From the NCBI GenBank assembly GCA_030431975.1, contig JAUIHP010000009.1:1-64000 (forward strand): DNA of 64,000 nucleotides. The letters are read 5' to 3'. Under the pieces are notes generated by a model. The model ran no database searches. It was not told the DNA's origin and was given only the letters and a program-made list of their open reading frames with translations. The first letter of the stretch is position 1; every line of letters starts with the position of its first letter. The translations under genes were made by a program, and so were the position numbers. Shown in pieces: positions 54,950 through 62,884 of this stretch. The stretch comes from a bacterium. Lineage in GTDB: Bacteria; Eisenbacteria; RBG-16-71-46; CAIMUX01.

Positions 54950-55918
54950 CTAATGTGGGGCCCTCACCCCACTCGGCAACTGCCCCGCCATGAGCAACTC
55001 GTTGTTGATCATGGCGCCCGCCAGCGTTCCTTCGTAGGCCGCGGCAATCACTTGAGGAAAGCCCTGGGAGGCGTCACCGACGACCCAAATGCCGGGAACA
55101 CCGGAGAAGCCTCGCTCGTCGACTTTGATCAGGCCGGCGAACATTCCTTCACCGTGGACGGTGCAGCCGAGCTGCTGCGGGATGGAGGACCGTTGGCGGA
55201 CGGGAGCGGTGGTGAATACAGCCGCAGGTCCGAGACGTTCTCCGTCCACTAGAACCACGTCCGCAACCCGTCCTTCGGCCCCGCCGACGACGGCTTCCAC
55301 GGCCGGACGGATACGTACCCCGAGTTGGGTCAGAGATTGCCGCTCCTCGTCACCGATCTCGAATCCCTCGGACGCACACAACGTGATGTTCTCTGACCAG
55401 CCGCGAAGGACATGGACCAGGTGACTTGCACGGGGGCTCTGCGCGATGAGGACAAACGGCTGATCCCGAACTTCCCATCCGTGACAGTACGGGCAGTGGA
55501 AAACGCCGGTCCCCCACAGTTCGCGAAGTCCCGGGATCTGCGGAAGTTCGTCGACCAATCCGGTGGCAAAGATGAGCTGTTGCGCGGTAACGCGACCGTC
55601 GTCATCACTTCGAAGTTCGAACGTGTCATCTTTCCTGCGGACGACATCGGCCACATTCAACTCACGGACCTGTACCGACGAGTACGGTGACAGTTGCTCG
55701 CGTCCGATACGATTCAGTTCGAGCGGTGATGCGCCGTCTCGCGTGAACACATTGTGTGCTGCCGGAGACGGTGCGTTGCGCGGCGACCCGGCGTCGAACA
55801 GGACGACGTTGCGGCGTGCCCGCCCTAGTGTGAGGGCAGCCGAGAGACCGGCGGGGCCACCCCCGACGATGGCAACCTCGAAGTCCGTGCGGTTTTCGTT
55901 CGCGGTTTGGTCAGCCAT
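54950..55918 (-). CDS. Thioredoxin-reductase-like FAD flavoprotein
   Basis: A 322-residue pyridine-nucleotide-disulfide-type protein. The FAD site is VAIVGGGPAGLSAAL (about residues 14-28) and the C-terminal FAD motif is GIWVVGDAS (about 283). The redox pair is CPYC in FHCPYCHGWE (about 142-145). The second nucleotide fold lacks the clear GxGxxA of true thioredoxin reductases (FVLIAQSPRASH instead), so NADPH use is uncertain; relatives include dithiol oxidases of the GliT/HlmI type. The ATG at 55918 has cggag upstream and is preferred over 55966. It lies 105 bp after the M14-like gene on the same strand and could be the end of that operon. Confidence 0.85.
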   Translation of the reverse strand: MADQTANENRTDFEVAIVGGGPAGLSAALTLGRARRNVVLFDAGSPRNAPSPAAHNVFTRDGASPLELNRIGREQLSPYSSVQVRELNVADVVRRKDDTFELRSDDDGRVTAQQLIFATGLVDELPQIPGLRELWGTGVFHCPYCHGWEVRDQPFVLIAQSPRASHLVHVLRGWSENITLCASEGFEIGDEERQSLTQLGVRIRPAVEAVVGGAEGRVADVVLVDGERLGPAAVFTTAPVRQRSSIPQQLGCTVHGEGMFAGLIKVDERGFSGVPGIWVVGDASQGFPQVIAAAYEGTLAGAMINNELLMAGQLPSGVRAPH

Positions 55919-56023
55919 GAAATCTCCGTGGGGTTGGGTAGCTACGACAACTTCGGGAGAAGCCATCGCCGCAGAGACGCCCCAACATGAATGTGCGACG
56001 ACGCATGCTTCTCTCCCGTCGGG

Positions 56024-57097
56024 CTAGATGTCGTCGCCTTCCGGCGTCGTCACGAACAGGCTTCGAGCCAGGTCCTGACGAATTCGCTCGTGAAGCGCGT
56101 CCCGTGGAAGGTCGTCCACGACGCGTTCGATCCGCCGGAGCGTGCCGCGCTTCGGAAAGGCCAGGTGACAAATCGGATCGCCGGGAGCCACGGAGGGCAA
56201 CGTCGTCATTCCGAGAATGATTCCGTCGCGGGGAGCGTGCACGATGTTCTGTTCCGATCCGGTCAGATCCGAATTCGTTGCCAGTGGTTGCCCCTCCTCG
56301 ACGATGTCTCCGGGCGCAACATGGAACTGCAGGAAGCCCCCGTGCTTTGCCCGTACCCATTTCGTCGAGTCCGTCTGAAAACGATAGGCCGGCTCTTCCG
56401 GTTGTCCTTCGACCATCTTCAAATGACGAAGACAGTTCCTGACGCCACGAACGGCGTACTCGACAACGCTGGGTTCGACCTTCCAAACCTCTCCGGCTTC
56501 CAGAATCATCGTCGCGCAGCCGATCGCATTCCCGGCCGCCCGCAAAGATCCTTTCGGCCCTCCTCCGTCGACGATGAGTTCAGCGCCGAAAGCCTTGGCA
56601 AACGCCGCGAGGCGCTCATCCGACATGTCCGCACGAACGTTGGGGAAGTTGGTTCTTCGGACCGCCGCAGTATGGAGATCGATCCCGAACTGGCAACCTT
56701 TGACGACTTGTTCGAAGAAGGAGTGAGCCATCCGCGCCGCCAGGCTTCCCGTGGACGAACCGGGGAACGATCGATTGAGATCCCGCCGGTCGGGCAGGTA
56801 GCGACTGTGTCTTTCGAATCCCGGAAAGTTCACGACCGGAACGAGGATCAGGGTGCCCGCGATCAGTTCGAAAGGGCGCTGGCCGAGGATGTGTCGGATC
56901 GCCCCCGTACCGTTGATCTCGTCACCGTGGATGGCCGCCGTGACGAAGACCGAAGGTCCATCCTTCTTCGCTCGCCAGACCGTCACCGGGATGGAGACAT
57001 TGGCACTGGAGTACGTCTCGGAAAGGACGACCTTGGTAGAAAGTTCTTTTCCGGGTTTGACCCCGTCCGCCACCCAACCTTGGCCTCCCGCACTCAT
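56024..57097 (-). CDS. Succinylglutamate desuccinylase/aspartoacylase family (M14-like) hydrolase
   Basis: A 357-residue COG3608-type zinc hydrolase. Metal ligands are visible as HGDE (AAIHGDEINGTG, about 58-61) and His in GIDLHT (about 143); the substrate Arg/Asn region is RDLNRSFPG. The C-terminal part (about 265-320) is a beta-barrel resembling biotinyl/lipoyl-like hammerheads (HVAPGDIVEEGQPLA). The family cleaves acyl- or aminoacyl-amides. Its start overlaps the rimK stop by 4 bp, so it belongs to the RimK operon. COG3608 genes next to RimK have been noted in surveys of amidoligase neighbourhoods. It may remove the tag added by RimK. Confidence 0.87.
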   Translation of the reverse strand: MSAGGQGWVADGVKPGKELSTKVVLSETYSSANVSIPVTVWRAKKDGPSVFVTAAIHGDEINGTGAIRHILGQRPFELIAGTLILVPVVNFPGFERHSRYLPDRRDLNRSFPGSSTGSLAARMAHSFFEQVVKGCQFGIDLHTAAVRRTNFPNVRADMSDERLAAFAKAFGAELIVDGGGPKGSLRAAGNAIGCATMILEAGEVWKVEPSVVEYAVRGVRNCLRHLKMVEGQPEEPAYRFQTDSTKWVRAKHGGFLQFHVAPGDIVEEGQPLATNSDLTGSEQNIVHAPRDGIILGMTTLPSVAPGDPICHLAFPKRGTLRRIERVVDDLPRDALHERIRQDLARSLFVTTPEGDDI

Positions 57098-58305
57098 GAA
57101 CGCGGCGCCTCCGTCGAGGGCTCTGCATTCGGATCCAACTGCTCGGCCCGCACCTTTCTCTTCTTCCGCTGCTTCGCCGGGATCATGTCCCGCATCGAGT
57201 CGAGCTTCCCGTAGCAGAGGAGTCGATCCCCGGCCTCGATGACTCGCGTGCCTTTCGGATTGGAAATCACGGACGTACCGCGATGCAGGTTGAGAACGAC
57301 GACGTCCCGTTCACGAAGTCCGCTCCCCTCGATCGTCTGGTCGACGAGTTGGGACCCCTCGGGAATGAGGACGTCGGCAACGCCGTAGCCCTTCGACACG
57401 GTCAGACGTTGGCGAAGATCAATCTCCGGAAACTTCACCTGATTGCTGATGTACTCGACGACCGCGCCGGCGATATCGAGATTGGTCGCACGTTCGATGC
57501 CTTCCAGACCTGGAGATGAGTTCACTTCCATCACCTGGGGACCGTCTTTCCCCTCGAGCATGTCGACACCGGCGACCCGGAGTCCAAGGATCTGCGCAGC
57601 CCGCACCGCCGTGTCCTGGTAGGCGCTGTCGAGGGTCAGGGCCTCGACCGAACCGCCTCGGTGGACATTGCTGCGGAACTCCTCCCCCTGCGCGGTACGC
57701 CGCATCGCGGCAACAACCGAGTCGCCGATGACGAAAGCGCGGACGTCCCGGCCCTTGCTCTCTTTGACGAATCGTTGGATGAGAACGTTCTGCTTTGCGG
57801 TTTGAAGCGTTTCGATGATCGCTTCCGCCACCTTTGTCGTTTCCGCCAGGATCACGCCGACGCCTTGGGTCCCTTCGAGGATCTTGATGATGACCGGAGC
57901 GCCGCCGATCCGTTCGATGGCGGGAAGGACGTCCGACCGATCCCGGACGAAGGTCGTGTGAGGGATTCCGAGATCATGCCGACTGAGAATCTGTAGGGCG
58001 CGAAGTTTGTCGCGTGAACCGATGATTCCGTTGGCGGTGTTCGGCGTGTAGACATCCATCTGTTCGAACTGACGAACGACGGCGGCGCCGTAATAGGTAA
58101 TGGACGCCCCGATTCTGGGAAGAATCGCGTCGTAGTGTGACAAAGGCTTGGACCGGAAGTAGAGGTCCGGCGCTTTTTCCCGCAGGTCGATGGTGAACCG
58201 CAAGGTGTTGAGAACCTTGACATCGTGCCCTTGGTCAACGGCCGCCTCGCGGAGACGTCGGGTGCTGTAGCAGCGCAAAGATCTGGAAAGAATCGCTAAC
58301 TTCAT
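57094..58305 (-). CDS. rimK: RimK-type ATP-grasp amidoligase fused to an RCK_C (TrkA-C) domain
   Basis: A 403-residue protein. Residues 1-95 form the RimK N-terminal domain (MKLAILSRSLRCYSTRRL), and 96-290 the ATP-grasp domain with PVIIKILEGTQGVGVIL, VLIQRFVKESKGRDVRAFVI and the metal site VMEVNSSPGLEGIE. RimK adds glutamates to the C-terminus of ribosomal protein S6 in E. coli; relatives modify other carboxylates. After residue 300 comes an extra domain with the TrkA-C pattern (GVADVLIPEGSQLVDQTI, GTRVIEAGDRLLCYG), about 100 residues longer than E. coli RimK; such domains often bind small nucleotides. The start at 58305 overlaps the protease gene stop by 4 bp, and the end overlaps the M14 start. 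Confidence 0.9.
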   Translation of the reverse strand: MKLAILSRSLRCYSTRRLREAAVDQGHDVKVLNTLRFTIDLREKAPDLYFRSKPLSHYDAILPRIGASITYYGAAVVRQFEQMDVYTPNTANGIIGSRDKLRALQILSRHDLGIPHTTFVRDRSDVLPAIERIGGAPVIIKILEGTQGVGVILAETTKVAEAIIETLQTAKQNVLIQRFVKESKGRDVRAFVIGDSVVAAMRRTAQGEEFRSNVHRGGSVEALTLDSAYQDTAVRAAQILGLRVAGVDMLEGKDGPQVMEVNSSPGLEGIERATNLDIAGAVVEYISNQVKFPEIDLRQRLTVSKGYGVADVLIPEGSQLVDQTIEGSGLRERDVVVLNLHRGTSVISNPKGTRVIEAGDRLLCYGKLDSMRDMIPAKQRKKRKVRAEQLDPNAEPSTEAPRS

Positions 58306-58742
58306 TTTTTCCGCCCCGGGGTCTGAATGTACTTCTTGGAAGGATCGACGAGAAATCGCCCGGCAATGGCCATGCGACCGAGCAGCATTCGACAGAGCAT
58401 CCCCTGCCGGCGGACAAGGCTGACCTCGATCTCGAATTCGTGTTCGCCGATTCGAATCGGTGTGACGCAGACGTAACGCTCCTGCGCCTTCCCACTGCTG
58501 GGCTTGACGGTGGACTTGCGCGCAAGCGGAGCCGTCACCGTCTTGGTTCGAATCGAGGGGCTCGTTCTGGACACCACTTCGAATCGAAGGAGTCCGTCCG
58601 GCAGCTCCTCGACGTTCGTCACATCGATCGCACTGGTCCTGGCCCCCGTGTCGACCTTGGCCCGTATCCGACTGAGCCCCCACTCCGGGAAGTCGATACG
58701 TTCACGCCAACCTAGAACTGGGACTGATTCCCGCTCTGTCAT
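58302..58742 (-). CDS. Retropepsin-like protease of the COG4067 (RimB-type) family
   Basis: A 146-residue protein often annotated as ATP-dependent zinc protease. The aspartic-protease-like motif is AKVDTGARTSAID with D31-T32-G33, and the second strand set ends in MLLGRMAIAGRFLVDPSK. The family forms retropepsin-like dimers. In pseudomonads the RimB member sits beside RimK and counteracts or processes its glutamylation. Here it is the first gene of a coupled trio with rimK and the M14-like hydrolase, which supports the same job. Cytoplasmic; no signal peptide. Confidence 0.85.
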   Translation of the reverse strand: MTERESVPVLGWRERIDFPEWGLSRIRAKVDTGARTSAIDVTNVEELPDGLLRFEVVSRTSPSIRTKTVTAPLARKSTVKPSSGKAQERYVCVTPIRIGEHEFEIEVSLVRRQGMLCRMLLGRMAIAGRFLVDPSKKYIQTPGRKK

Positions 58743-58798
58743 GCGCCCTCCTCGAGCCCTCTACCCGCCTGCGAATCTACCCGGCGGTTGCAATGCCG

Positions 58799-60394
58799 TC
58801 AAAAGGCATCGTTTCCACGTGCTGCCCGACAGGCGCCGTCCCGTCTCGGATCGGCGACGCCGACATATTCGGAGCCTTCTACGCAGATCAGTTGGAGGCC
58901 CCCAAACTTGAAGGAATACCGCTCCAGTCGATTGACGGTGAACCCGCCGTTTTCCAGACGTTCCAGACAGGGACTGTGAAAGCCGTCCGCCTCGATGAGC
59001 ACTTCGTCATCGGGGGTGGCATGGAGGCGGGCGCCGGCCACCGCCTCGAACGGTGACTGGGATTCCAGTCGAAGCAACGTGGACAGGATTCCCGACAACA
59101 TCCGTTCGGAACCCGTCGAGCCAACGACGACGCAAACGCCGGTATCGTCGACCCCGATGGCCGGCGCCGCATTGGAGCGCGCCAGGGCTCCCGGCTTCAG
59201 GAAATGCGGATGCCGGGTGTCCCGAACCTTGAATCCCTTCATGTACCCGTTGTAGAGGAATCCCAACCTCGGCGTGAGGACCTTGGAACCGAAGGACCTT
59301 TCGATGGACTGTGTCATTGAAACCGCGTTGCCATGGGAGTCGACGACGCAAATGTGACTGGTCTCTCCTCCCTCCGAGTTGTGGGTGTCACTTCCCGCCA
59401 ATTCGCGCTGAAGCTCCCGGGCTGCTCCCGCGGCATACGTGCGCGACGACAAGTCCGGCTCGGTCGAGTCCTGATACCGGTAGCGCCGACGGTCGGAACG
59501 GGCCCTGCGAATGATGGCGGCCAACAAACGGACATGCTCGGGGTCCGAAAAATCCAGAGGCTCGGGAACCATCTCGTCGACGAGATGAAGCATCTCTGCG
59601 AGCGTGCGTCCGCCCGCGGGTGTCCCCGGACAGAAGTAGCTCCGATTCCGGAAGCTCCCGACCACAGGCTCGACCACCTCGATGTCGTCGACATCTTCCA
59701 GGTCTTTCCGGGTCAGAAAACCTCCGTTGGCTTGGGAGTCTTCCACCACGGCTCGGGCGATCCCGCCCCTGTAGAAATCCTGTAGCCCCTCCGTCGCCAG
59801 CCGACTCAAGGTCTCCGCCAACGCGGGTTGTCGAAGAGTGTCACCGGCTCGCAACGGAGATCCGTCGGTCTGCAGAAAGACCTTTCCACCCGAATGGGAA
59901 TGGAGTGCAGAAGCATAGGTCTCCGTCAAACGCGCCAGCCCCGGAGTGATGGTGAATCCTTGTTCTGCCAGTTCCCGTGAGGGCGCGACCAAAGTCTCGA
60001 TCGGCAACGAACCGAAGCGTCGGTGGATGGTGTCGAGCAGCGCCACGTTGGTCGGAACGGCGATCGAACGGTGGCCCGTGTAGCGCGCAGAGGCCGCGAC
60101 CTCCTCTGGGCGAGCAGAACCCGGGGCTCGGCAGGCACCGGGAAAGGCAGTGGCTTTGCCGTCGTCTGCCCAGTAGATCGTGGCGATGGCCATTCCGCCC
60201 AGGCCGGAGCCCGCGGGCTCGACGACTCCCAGCGCCAGAGATGTGGCGATTGCGGCGTCGACCGCGTTTCCGCCGTCAGCGAGGACCCCGGCTCCGATGT
60301 CCGCAGCAATATGATGGGCACAGGCGACGAGGCCGGAACTCGAAGCAGCGGTCCATTCCGCCGGGTCGACTCGTGAACGTGATGGATCGCTCAT
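58799..60394 (-). CDS. ggt: Gamma-glutamyltransferase family protein
   Basis: A 531-residue Ntn-hydrolase of the GGT family, expected to self-cleave at the catalytic Thr in GGETSHICVVDSHGNAVS (about residue 345) into large and small subunits. The opening ADIGAGVLADGGNAVDAAIA and FPGACRAPG match the family. GGTs cut gamma-glutamyl amides such as glutathione or poly-gamma-glutamate. No signal peptide is seen at the start I choose (60394, MSDPSRSR), although most GGTs are periplasmic; an in-frame extension to 60592 has no export signal either. It lies 56 bp upstream of the RimK trio on the same strand, so a role in releasing glutamyl groups within that system is possible. Confidence 0.9.
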   Translation of the reverse strand: MSDPSRSRVDPAEWTAASSSGLVACAHHIAADIGAGVLADGGNAVDAAIATSLALGVVEPAGSGLGGMAIATIYWADDGKATAFPGACRAPGSARPEEVAASARYTGHRSIAVPTNVALLDTIHRRFGSLPIETLVAPSRELAEQGFTITPGLARLTETYASALHSHSGGKVFLQTDGSPLRAGDTLRQPALAETLSRLATEGLQDFYRGGIARAVVEDSQANGGFLTRKDLEDVDDIEVVEPVVGSFRNRSYFCPGTPAGGRTLAEMLHLVDEMVPEPLDFSDPEHVRLLAAIIRRARSDRRRYRYQDSTEPDLSSRTYAAGAARELQRELAGSDTHNSEGGETSHICVVDSHGNAVSMTQSIERSFGSKVLTPRLGFLYNGYMKGFKVRDTRHPHFLKPGALARSNAAPAIGVDDTGVCVVVGSTGSERMLSGILSTLLRLESQSPFEAVAGARLHATPDDEVLIEADGFHSPCLERLENGGFTVNRLERYSFKFGGLQLICVEGSEYVGVADPRRDGACRAARGNDAF

Positions 60395-60410
60395 GGTGGA
60401 GGCAGCATAA

Positions 60411-60434
60411 GGCAATCTGCGAGGCAATCTGCGA
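60411..60434. repeat. 12-bp tandem duplication
   Basis: ggcaatctgcga occurs twice head to tail in the 41-bp gap between the PepSY-TM and GGT genes. It ends one base before the PepSY stop codon. Confidence 0.85.
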
Positions 60435-60435
60435 G

Positions 60436-60984
60436 TTACATCAGCAGCGCGTAAATGATCGGTAGCAGGATCCCCAGGATCATGAGCACACCGCCGCGTC
60501 CCACGAGTCCCTTCCGTCCCTTGACCAGGAAGATGCCGGAGCCGGCCAGGACGATGAGAATTGCCGCATAGGCATCGGCGATCACCGTCCAAACGCCTTT
60601 ACCGGTGTTGAGGTGCATGAAGTTCATTTCGTAGAGCCAGGGACGCTCTTCGAAACCCTCCCGCACCACTTCGCCGGTTGAGAGGTCCACGGTGAGCTTG
60701 GCCCCTTCGAGGAAGACCTGGAGCTGATCATCCCCCGCCCGCCAGGTGTTCTTGACGGGTTCGGACAGGTCGAGGCGCTCGAGCACGACTTGCGTGACTT
60801 CGGGGGTGGGACCATTCCCAGGCGCCTCGATGTGTTCGACCGTCCGCGTCCGTTGGTAGTTCGCGTCCCAATGATGGGCGTGATTCACCGCGAGCCCGCT
60901 GATGGCGTAGACCAGAGTCAGGCCCACGGTCAGGTAGCCCAGCTCGCGGTGCAGCCAACGGCAGACCGCCCGGAACTTCTTCAT
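60436..60984 (-). CDS. PepSY-associated transmembrane protein
   Basis: A 182-residue membrane protein of the PepSY_TM family. Helix one (about 14-36; HRELGYLTVGLTLVYAISGLAVNH) carries the typical HRxLG and paired His near its end (HAHHWDAN). A periplasmic PepSY-like domain follows (about 45-125), then two helices (about 134-154 and 163-181). PepSY-TM proteins are linked to metal or haem reduction and transfer across the membrane. It starts 31 bp after the DUF4920 gene, suggesting a joint function. Confidence 0.85.
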   Translation of the reverse strand: MKKFRAVCRWLHRELGYLTVGLTLVYAISGLAVNHAHHWDANYQRTRTVEHIEAPGNGPTPEVTQVVLERLDLSEPVKNTWRAGDDQLQVFLEGAKLTVDLSTGEVVREGFEERPWLYEMNFMHLNTGKGVWTVIADAYAAILIVLAGSGIFLVKGRKGLVGRGGVLMILGILLPIIYALLM

Positions 60985-61015
60985 GCCTGTTGGCGAGTGG
61001 GCTGGTTAGGGCCCA

Positions 61016-61543
61016 CTAGTCGGAGTTCTCTTTCGCGGGCGGGGCCGGTTGAACGACGGCTCCGGTTCCGGTGATCTGGTAGAGCGTCATGCACTCTGTG
61101 ACGGAGTCCGGATCGAACGGCTTGCCTTCCTCGCTCGCCTTGTGCGAGCAGACCTGCTTGGTCGTTTCCAGGTCGAGCTTGTTCGCGGTCCACACGCCCT
61201 CGGCCGTAATGACGTCACCCATGATCTCCGGCGGGAAAACGATCTCCCCGTCGGTCACCTTGACCCTGACGACATCGCCCTCGACGTCCGACGCGATATT
61301 GACCCAGCAACCCCGATGGGCGCAGACCCCGACGGCGATTCCCGAGACACGGACCGTCTTGCCGACATAGGCGTCCGGGTCGGCGAGAAGAGTGCTGACA
61401 AGCATGGTCTCCTCGCCGGTCAATCCGGCGCCGAAAACCTTGACCTCACCATCGGACCGTCCCCATTCCGGCCCTGCCGCCAGTTCGGACACGGAAAGCG
61501 CCCCCACCAGGAACGCCAACATCATTACGATCAACCCGCGCAT
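61016..61543 (-). CDS. DUF4920-like exported protein
   Basis: A 175-residue protein with a signal peptide (about 1-23, SELAAG). The core DPDAYVGKTVRVSGIAVGVC and AHRGCWVNI, then VRVKVTDGEIVFPPE, form a small OB-like beta fold as in DUF4920 proteins. Four Cys (two in VCAHRGCW, then VCSHKA and ECMTLY) could bind a metal or form disulfides. The role of the family is unknown. The ribosome site ggaggaggg lies about 11 bases before the ATG. It pairs with the PepSY-TM gene, pointing to periplasmic metal handling. Confidence 0.7.
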   Translation of the reverse strand: MRGLIVMMLAFLVGALSVSELAAGPEWGRSDGEVKVFGAGLTGEETMLVSTLLADPDAYVGKTVRVSGIAVGVCAHRGCWVNIASDVEGDVVRVKVTDGEIVFPPEIMGDVITAEGVWTANKLDLETTKQVCSHKASEEGKPFDPDSVTECMTLYQITGTGAVVQPAPPAKENSD

Positions 61544-61710
61544 GTGTCTGTCCCTCCTCCAACTCGAGAGTGCTGCAAAGATGTCGTGACCGGCCGGTGA
61601 TCCGATTCCGATCAGACCAACCCGCAGAATAGCGAAGTCGCAGCCCAGGTCGGGATAAGGGAAAGTGCTACCCAAGCGACGGCGCAAGCGCCGCGAAAGA
61701 CCCGGCCGGC

Positions 61711-62778
61711 TCACCGGCGGGAGGCAATGCTGCCATCCAGATAGCGACGCTCGATTTCGACAGCCAAGGCCTCACCGGCACACCTGTGCCCGACTTCGGT
61801 CGGGTGAAAGATGTCGTACCCGAAGGGCTCCGCTGAGTTTTCCGCGCACGTCTGCATCGGCTCCAGTAGATCGACCCAGGGAAGTCCGGCGCTCGCAATG
61901 ACCGACTGGCTGAAACCGTGCTCACGGTCATAGCGGTACTGGGTCAGATCCCGAACCGCCGGGAAGATTCCAACGAGAACGTCGAACCCTTCTGCTTCGG
62001 CCAGAGATGCCAGCTCTTTCAGGGACGGCGCCACCGTGTTCTCGGTGATCTTCTCATGCTCGTGGGCCAGGTCGCGGAGGTTGGGAGCCTCCCGCTTCTT
62101 CAACCGAAACGAGATCAGCCTCAGCAACTCGGATTGAACGAGAATCGGAGCGACGCGCGCCGACGGTGTCGATCCCTGCTCGAGTTCCTGGTCCAGCAGC
62201 GTGCCCATGATGTTGCCGTTGTCGAGGTAGAAGTCGTTGAGACAGAACTGAACGAGCACGAGGTCCGGGTCATAGGCGAGTCCCCGGTCTTTGAGCGTCT
62301 CGACCTCCTGCTGCGTGTTATAACCGGAAACGGAAAAGTTGATCAACTCAACAGGACGTCCGGCATCCAGGAGCGCCTTTTCGAGGATGAAAGGAAACGT
62401 GTCTTCGTAGTCATCGACAAGCAGCCCGGCTCCGATGCTGTCCCCGATCAGGACAATGCGGTACACGCCCTCGGGCTTCTCGACATCGTGATCCCGGTCA
62501 CGATAGCCCAGCTTGTTGCTCGCGCCTTTGTAGTCGAAGAACTTGATCTGATCGCCGCGATAGTCGAGAGGAACCGGTTCGTATCCGATCTTGGGGTTTC
62601 GGGACAGCTGGAACCGCCCCTTCTCGATGCGCCCGAGTTCGGGCGCAATCCCGAGCGCGCGGACCGCCCCCTCGGCCAAAGCCAAACCGAGAGCCAACGA
62701 GCCCAACATCAAGGAAGCGCGTACGACGATCTCCCGCCCCCCCGGACGGGGACGCGGCGCTGTTTTGGAACCAGACAT
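61711..62778 (-). CDS. SGNH/GDSL hydrolase-like protein with N-terminal membrane anchor
   Basis: A 355-residue protein. One hydrophobic helix (about 20-40; ASLMLGSLALGLALAEGAVR) anchors it, with the rest outside the cytoplasm. The SGNH blocks are visible: GDS (VLIGDSIGAG, about residue 111), block III as LVQFCLNDF (Asn present), and Asp-x-x-His in YDIFHPTEVG (about 318-321). It probably removes acetyl or other acyl groups from a surface glycan or lipid. The start at 62778 has aggaggg about 11 bases upstream; the frame is open to 62988 but that part lacks family character. 167 bp separate it from the DUF4920 gene. Confidence 0.85.
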   Translation of the reverse strand: MSGSKTAPRPRPGGREIVVRASLMLGSLALGLALAEGAVRALGIAPELGRIEKGRFQLSRNPKIGYEPVPLDYRGDQIKFFDYKGASNKLGYRDRDHDVEKPEGVYRIVLIGDSIGAGLLVDDYEDTFPFILEKALLDAGRPVELINFSVSGYNTQQEVETLKDRGLAYDPDLVLVQFCLNDFYLDNGNIMGTLLDQELEQGSTPSARVAPILVQSELLRLISFRLKKREAPNLRDLAHEHEKITENTVAPSLKELASLAEAEGFDVLVGIFPAVRDLTQYRYDREHGFSQSVIASAGLPWVDLLEPMQTCAENSAEPFGYDIFHPTEVGHRCAGEALAVEIERRYLDGSIASRR

Positions 62779-62884
62779 CGAACTCTGGCCCTCCTCTCCC
62801 GCCAACGATTGTAACCCAGGCCTGGCAAATGAGGCTGTGGATTCGGTGCGTGATCGTTGTGCGGGTAGGGAGGTTTGCGGGAAC

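Noticed and set aside
55991-57214. 407-codon plus-strand open frame
   Set aside because: Antisense to the aspartoacylase-like gene whose zinc motifs are intact.
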